Shown piece by piece: positions 5,921-8,828 of a DNA stretch of 8,828 nucleotides. Source of the DNA: Acetobacteraceae bacterium (GTDB lineage Bacteria > Pseudomonadota > Alphaproteobacteria > Acetobacterales > Acetobacteraceae). Numbering within the stretch: position 1 is the first letter of the stretch; each line of letters opens with the position of its first letter. The position numbers were made by a program, and so were the translations under genes. The stretch is taken from contig PLSZ01000512.1 in NCBI GenBank assembly GCA_003164305.1, forward strand, positions 1 to 8,828, in the 5' to 3' direction. The notes under the pieces were generated by a model. That model was not told the origin of the DNA. It did not search any database and saw only the letters and a program-made list of their open reading frames with translations.

Positions 5921-7258
5921 ATGACAAAGCGTGTATCGCGCCGCCGCGCGATGAAAATCGGAGCCGCCGCGGCGGCCTTGCCCCTCGTTCACATCCGCAC
6001 CGCCGGTGCCGCCGGCAAACTCAGCATGGCGCTGTGGGACCATTGGGTGCCCGCCGGCAACGCCGCCATGAAGAAGCTGATCGACGCCTGGGCGGAGAAA
6101 AACCACGTGGATGTGGAGGTCGATTTCCTCACCGCCATTGGCAGCAAGATCAACATCACCATGGCCGCCGAGGCGCAGGCTCGCACCGGTCACGACGTCT
6201 ACGCCTTCGACATGTGGACCGTGCACGAGTTCGCCGAAAAGCTGGACCCGGTCGATGATGTCGTCAAAGGATTGACGGACCAGTACGGCAAAATCTCCAG
6301 CGCCGTGGAGTATCTGGGCAAGGTCGATGGCCACTGGATGGCGGTTCCGGTCGGATCCGGCGCCGCGCCGCTGACTGCCTGCGGCCGCATCAGCATGCTG
6401 AAGAATTACGCCGGCATCGACGTCACGAAATGGTATCCCGCGCACGAATCGACCCCGGCCGCCGCCGCTGACTGGACCTACGACACCCAGTTGCGCGCCG
6501 CCGAGGCCTGTCACAAGGCAGGCTTTCCGTTCGCCCTCGGTTGCGGTCCGACCACCGACTCCTGCCAGACCTGGGGCGCCACGTTCGGTGCGTTCGGCGC
6601 GGAATTACTCGACGCGAAGGGCAATATCACCGTCGACTCCGACAACGTCCGCAAGGTGTTGGAGTATGCCAAGAAGATCCTGCCGTTCCTGCCGTCGGAC
6701 ACCGTCAGCTACGACGACGCCTCCAACAACCGGGCGCTGATCTCCGGCAAATCGGCCCTGATATGGAACCCGCCCTCCGCCTGGGCCGTGGCGAAGCGCG
6801 ACGCGCCCGCCGTTGCCGAGGACTGCTGGACCTTCTCCAACCCAAAAGGCACGCACGGAAGATTGGTGCCGCTGCGGCCGTATTTCTGGGGCATCTGGCA
6901 ATTCGCGCAAAACAAAAGCGCCGCGAAGGAACTCATCGCCTACCTCTCGCGGCGCGAGCAGGTCGAGGTCCTGGCCGAAGCCGTCGTCGGCTACGACATC
7001 CCGCCGTTCCTTTCGATGTCCGACCTGAAAATCTGGAGCGAGGTCGAGCCGCCGAAAGGCACCGTCTACAACTACCCGGTTCGCCCCTGGCACGACGCCG
7101 AATACTTCATCACCGGCTCGTCCGGGCCACCGGACCTCGCGGTGCAAATCTGGAACCGCGGCACCGTGCCAACCATGGTCGCCAAAATTTACGCGGGCCA
7201 GACTATCGATCAGGCCATCGCCTGGGCCAAGGATGAACTGGAAGGCTTCGTACGGTAG
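5921..7258 (+). CDS. Tat-exported family 1 extracellular solute-binding protein (ABC transporter type)
   Basis: A 445-residue periplasmic binding protein of usual length for the sugar-binding SBP_bac_1 family. The N-terminus VSRRRAMKIGAAAAALPL (5-22) fits the twin-arginine pattern SRRxFLK, followed by a hydrophobic core and a likely cleavage near TAGAAG (29-34); export folded via Tat is inferred. The mature part has the expected alternation: KLSMALWDHW, KKLIDAWAEKNHVDVEVDF, then a TVHEFAEKLDPVDD segment. It is rich in Trp, common in carbohydrate-binding members, but the ligand cannot be named. The start is fixed by AGGGAG 8 bases before ATG 5921; the next Met (codon 12) would lose the twin arginines. 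Permease and ATPase genes normally adjoin such proteins; none is found on either side within the window, so it is an orphan or works with components elsewhere. A hairpin terminator follows the stop. Confidence 0.88.
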   Translation: MTKRVSRRRAMKIGAAAAALPLVHIRTAGAAGKLSMALWDHWVPAGNAAMKKLIDAWAEKNHVDVEVDFLTAIGSKINITMAAEAQARTGHDVYAFDMWTVHEFAEKLDPVDDVVKGLTDQYGKISSAVEYLGKVDGHWMAVPVGSGAAPLTACGRISMLKNYAGIDVTKWYPAHESTPAAAADWTYDTQLRAAEACHKAGFPFALGCGPTTDSCQTWGATFGAFGAELLDAKGNITVDSDNVRKVLEYAKKILPFLPSDTVSYDDASNNRALISGKSALIWNPPSAWAVAKRDAPAVAEDCWTFSNPKGTHGRLVPLRPYFWGIWQFAQNKSAAKELIAYLSRREQVEVLAEAVVGYDIPPFLSMSDLKIWSEVEPPKGTVYNYPVRPWHDAEYFITGSSGPPDLAVQIWNRGTVPTMVAKIYAGQTIDQAIAWAKDELEGFVR

Positions 7259-7267
7259 ACTGACCAG

Positions 7268-7298
7268 GGATCGCGGCGAGTAGCCCTCGTCGCGATCC
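7268..7298 (+). terminator. Hairpin terminator after the solute-binding protein gene
   Basis: GGATCGCGGCGAG (7268-7280) pairs with CTCGTCGCGATCC (7286-7298), 13 pairs including one G-U, around a TAGCC loop. It starts 10 bases after the stop codon. Only a weak T-stretch follows (CCATTTCGG), so termination may be imperfect and some read-through into the next gene is possible. Confidence 0.6.
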
Positions 7299-7305
7299 TC
7301 CATTT

Positions 7306-7353
7306 CGGAACCGGACGTTCGATTTGCAGTGTCTACGGCCTGAACCGGTTCCG
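7306..7353 (+). promoter_or_regulatory. Inverted repeat reaching the ribosome site of the WecA/WbpL-like gene
   Basis: CGGAACCGG (7306-7314) and CCGGTTCCG (7345-7353) form a perfect 9-base inverted repeat 30 bases apart. The right half contains the palindrome GAACCGGTTC (7342-7351). The right arm touches the GAGG ribosome site (7353-7356) that serves the ATG at 7365. In RNA the stem would press on the ribosome site; as DNA it could be an operator. No regulator gene lies beside it. Function is inference. Confidence 0.4.
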
Positions 7354-7364
7354 AGGTGCCGAGC

Positions 7365-8420
7365 ATGACCACCGATGCGATGCTGCGCCATCTGGCCTTC
7401 GGGCTGGGGTTGACCATGCTGTCCGCCGTCGTGGTCCGCGCCATGATCGCGATCCGCGTGATGGACACGCCCGAGGCCCGCAAAGCGCACGATCGGCCAA
7501 CGCCTAAAGGCGGCGGCGTGGGCATCGTCGCCGCGTTTCTCGTCGGCCTCGTGCTGCTTTACTATTTCGGCGAATTCGCCCGCCTCGCCAACGAATACTT
7601 CCTGGGGGTCATCGCCGCGTCGTTCGCGATCGCATTGGTGGCGTTCCTCGACGACCTCCGCGACTGGCCGTTCATCGTCAAACTGGGCATTCAAACGCTC
7701 GCGGCGCTGGTGGCGGTCGGGACCGGCATCTATATCCACGATTACCGCATCCCGTACGTCGGAGCGGTCTACGTCGGCTGGATCGGGGTACCGGTGACCG
7801 TGGTTTGGCTGCTGTTCACCACCAACGCGGTCAATTTCATCGACGGATTGAATGGTCTGGCCGGCGGCGTGATGGCGATCGCCTGCGTGTTCCTGGCGTT
7901 ATTCTCCGCCAGCTATGGCAGCTGGTTTTGTTACGCGGCGAGCGGCATGCTGCTGGCGGGATTGCTCGGGTTCCTGCCGTTCAATTTCCCGCGCGCGCGC
8001 ATTTTCATGGGCGATGTCGGCAGCCAGTTTTGCGGCTTCATGATCGCGGTGCTCGGCGTGGTCGCCAGCCGGTTCGACGGCGCGTCATTGTCCTTCATGC
8101 TGGTGCCGATGCTGCTGTCCGGCGTGTTGTTCGACGTCGCCTTCACCCTGGTCCGGCGCACCCTGGTGGGAGAGCGCGTGACCCAACCACATAGAGGCCA
8201 TTTGTATCAGGTCGCCCACCGCTCCGGCGTGCCAGCGGTCACGGTAACGCTGATCCATTGGGGTTTCGCCGAATTCGGCGGCTTGTGCTGCGTGTTGTTT
8301 CTGGGCGCGCCGGGTAACTGGAAGCCGCTGGCGCTGCTGCTGGTCGTGCCACCGCAACTGGCGTGGCTTGCGTTCGTGGCATGGCTGGCGCGGAGGAAGC
8401 GGCTGGGGCGCTGGGGGTGA
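7365..8420 (+). CDS. WecA/WbpL-type undecaprenyl-phosphate sugar-1-phosphate transferase (MraY superfamily)
   Basis: A 351-residue polytopic inner-membrane enzyme of glycosyltransferase family 4. It transfers an N-acetylhexosamine-1-phosphate from a UDP-sugar to undecaprenyl phosphate and so starts O-antigen or similar chains. Family motifs in order: HDRPTPKGGGVGI (42-54), FLDDLRD (94-100, with the Asp pair), TNAVNFIDGLNGLAGG (153-168, catalytic/Mg-binding region), NFPRARIFMGDVGSQF (207-222), and HRGHLYQ (276-282), the cytoplasmic HxH-type loop of the WecA/TagO/WbpL branch. About ten membrane helices are apparent. The ATG at 7365 is preferred because GAGG lies 8 bases upstream; a GTG three codons earlier would leave no room for it. 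Together with the WbpM-like dehydratase, a WbpL-like preference for a 6-deoxy HexNAc is attractive, but GlcNAc (WecA-like) cannot be excluded. It follows the solute-binding gene by 106 bases on the same strand, across a terminator, and converges on the antitoxin gene 33 bases away. Confidence 0.92.
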   Translation: MTTDAMLRHLAFGLGLTMLSAVVVRAMIAIRVMDTPEARKAHDRPTPKGGGVGIVAAFLVGLVLLYYFGEFARLANEYFLGVIAASFAIALVAFLDDLRDWPFIVKLGIQTLAALVAVGTGIYIHDYRIPYVGAVYVGWIGVPVTVVWLLFTTNAVNFIDGLNGLAGGVMAIACVFLALFSASYGSWFCYAASGMLLAGLLGFLPFNFPRARIFMGDVGSQFCGFMIAVLGVVASRFDGASLSFMLVPMLLSGVLFDVAFTLVRRTLVGERVTQPHRGHLYQVAHRSGVPAVTVTLIHWGFAEFGGLCCVLFLGAPGNWKPLALLLVVPPQLAWLAFVAWLARRKRLGRWG

Positions 8421-8453
8421 CCTCGTTGAGGCACGATCGACCCAAAACCTCTC

Positions 8454-8828
8454 TTAGCTGGATGACGTCGCCTGACGCCGTAACGGATAGGGACGGATCA
8501 ACGCGTCGGCCGGAAGGTGCCATTCGACGTGCAGTTTCCAGGCTTGCTGAAGTGTCAGATGCCGACGGCGATTGAGCACCTCGGACGCTCGCGCCTTGGA
8601 CCCTAGCACATGCGCGAGATCGGACTGCCGTAGGCCTTTTTGCTCCATCCGAGCCCGTAACAAATCAGGAGCATCGGGTGCTTCGATCGGCCAATGCTTC
8701 GCCTCATAATCGGCGATGACAAGAGCGAGCAGGTCGAAGCGATCGGCTTCGGGACTGTCAGGCGCGGGTTCGTTCTCAAAATATTCTTCGATCGCTTTCA
8801 GGGCAGCGTCGTAATCGGCTTCCGTCTT
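8454..8828 (-). CDS. higA: HigA-type antitoxin, XRE-family helix-turn-helix protein (N-terminus outside window)
   Basis: The frame is open to the right edge; 124 residues are visible, ending at TAA 8454-8456. The first half (KTEADYDAALKAIEEYF, then DRFDLLALVIADYEAKHWPI, to about residue 48) is the characteristic lead-in of HigA antitoxins. The helix-turn-helix follows at about 57-93: LRARMEQKGLRQSDLAHVLGS and RASEVLNRRRHLTL. HigA binds and neutralises the HigB mRNA interferase and represses the operon. HigB is normally encoded just upstream, which on this strand is beyond the right edge, so whether the pair is complete cannot be seen. Only a few N-terminal residues should be missing. The gene converges on the WecA/WbpL-like gene, 33 bases away, with no strong terminator between them, only a weak imperfect stem near 8417-8434. 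Confidence 0.85.
   Translation of the reverse strand, partial: KTEADYDAALKAIEEYFENEPAPDSPEADRFDLLALVIADYEAKHWPIEAPDAPDLLRARMEQKGLRQSDLAHVLGSKARASEVLNRRRHLTLQQAWKLHVEWHLPADALIRPYPLRRQATSSS

Noticed and set aside
7306..7353. Riboswitch upstream of the WecA/WbpL-like gene
   Set aside because: Only one simple inverted repeat is present and the leader is too short for any known riboswitch fold; listed only as a possible regulatory stem.
5681..7525. Minus-strand open frames opposite the solute-binding protein gene
   Set aside because: Antisense shadows without motifs; one also runs through the intergenic palindrome.
1..8828. tRNA, rRNA or other structured RNA genes
   Set aside because: No tRNA-like cloverleaf signatures (such as GGTTCGANTCC with matching arms) or rRNA-like sequence was noticed on either strand.

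Overview
This is a GC-rich stretch of chromosome, about 65-70% GC by eye in the main genes. It most likely comes from an alphaproteobacterium. The grounds are the codon use, a Phd/PemK-type toxin-antitoxin remnant, and palindromic intergenic repeats whose accidental translations read 'VMAGLDPAI' and 'MVRLDRTI'. Such repeat translations are common in Rhizobiales and Acetobacteraceae annotations. The genus cannot be fixed from the window.

Layout, left to right. (1) 1-1009, minus: an N-terminal fragment of a polytopic membrane protein with a DYPNH motif, possibly GT-C-like, running off the left edge. (2) 1010-1490: a gene-poor stretch with a nested inverted-repeat element (1167-1396) that runs into the remains of a PemK/MazF-like toxin gene. 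(3) 1487-3383, minus: an intact Phd-like antitoxin, a small C39-like cysteine peptidase domain protein of clearly lower GC, and a DegT/WbpE-type sugar aminotransferase. The peptidase start overlaps the aminotransferase stop (ATGA). (4) 3469-3710: a second copy of the nested repeat, in the opposite orientation. (5) 3765-5702, minus: a WbpM/PglF-type membrane-anchored nucleotide-sugar 4,6-dehydratase. (6) 5703-5920: a divergent intergenic region with a long hairpin and a candidate promoter. (7) 5921-7258, plus: a Tat-exported ABC-type solute-binding protein with no permease or ATPase gene in view, followed by a hairpin terminator. (8) 7365-8420, plus: a WecA/WbpL-type polyprenyl-phosphate sugar-1-phosphate transferase. 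(9) 8454-8828, minus: a HigA-type antitoxin cut by the right edge.

The WbpM-like dehydratase, the DegT aminotransferase and the WecA/WbpL-like initiating transferase form a coherent surface-polysaccharide (O-antigen or exopolysaccharide) set. The dehydratase would make a 4-keto-6-deoxy UDP-sugar, the aminotransferase would aminate a keto-sugar, and the membrane transferase would load the first N-acetylated sugar phosphate onto undecaprenyl phosphate. Toxin-antitoxin material and palindromic repeats interrupt or flank the set, suggesting repeated rearrangement.

The points most worth following up are three. Two copies of the same nested repeat lie in opposite orientation around the aminotransferase/peptidase/antitoxin block. 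The toxin has been cut short while its antitoxin survives. A low-GC C39-like protein is translationally coupled to a sugar aminotransferase. I did not find convincing evidence of a wholly new defence or mobile system.
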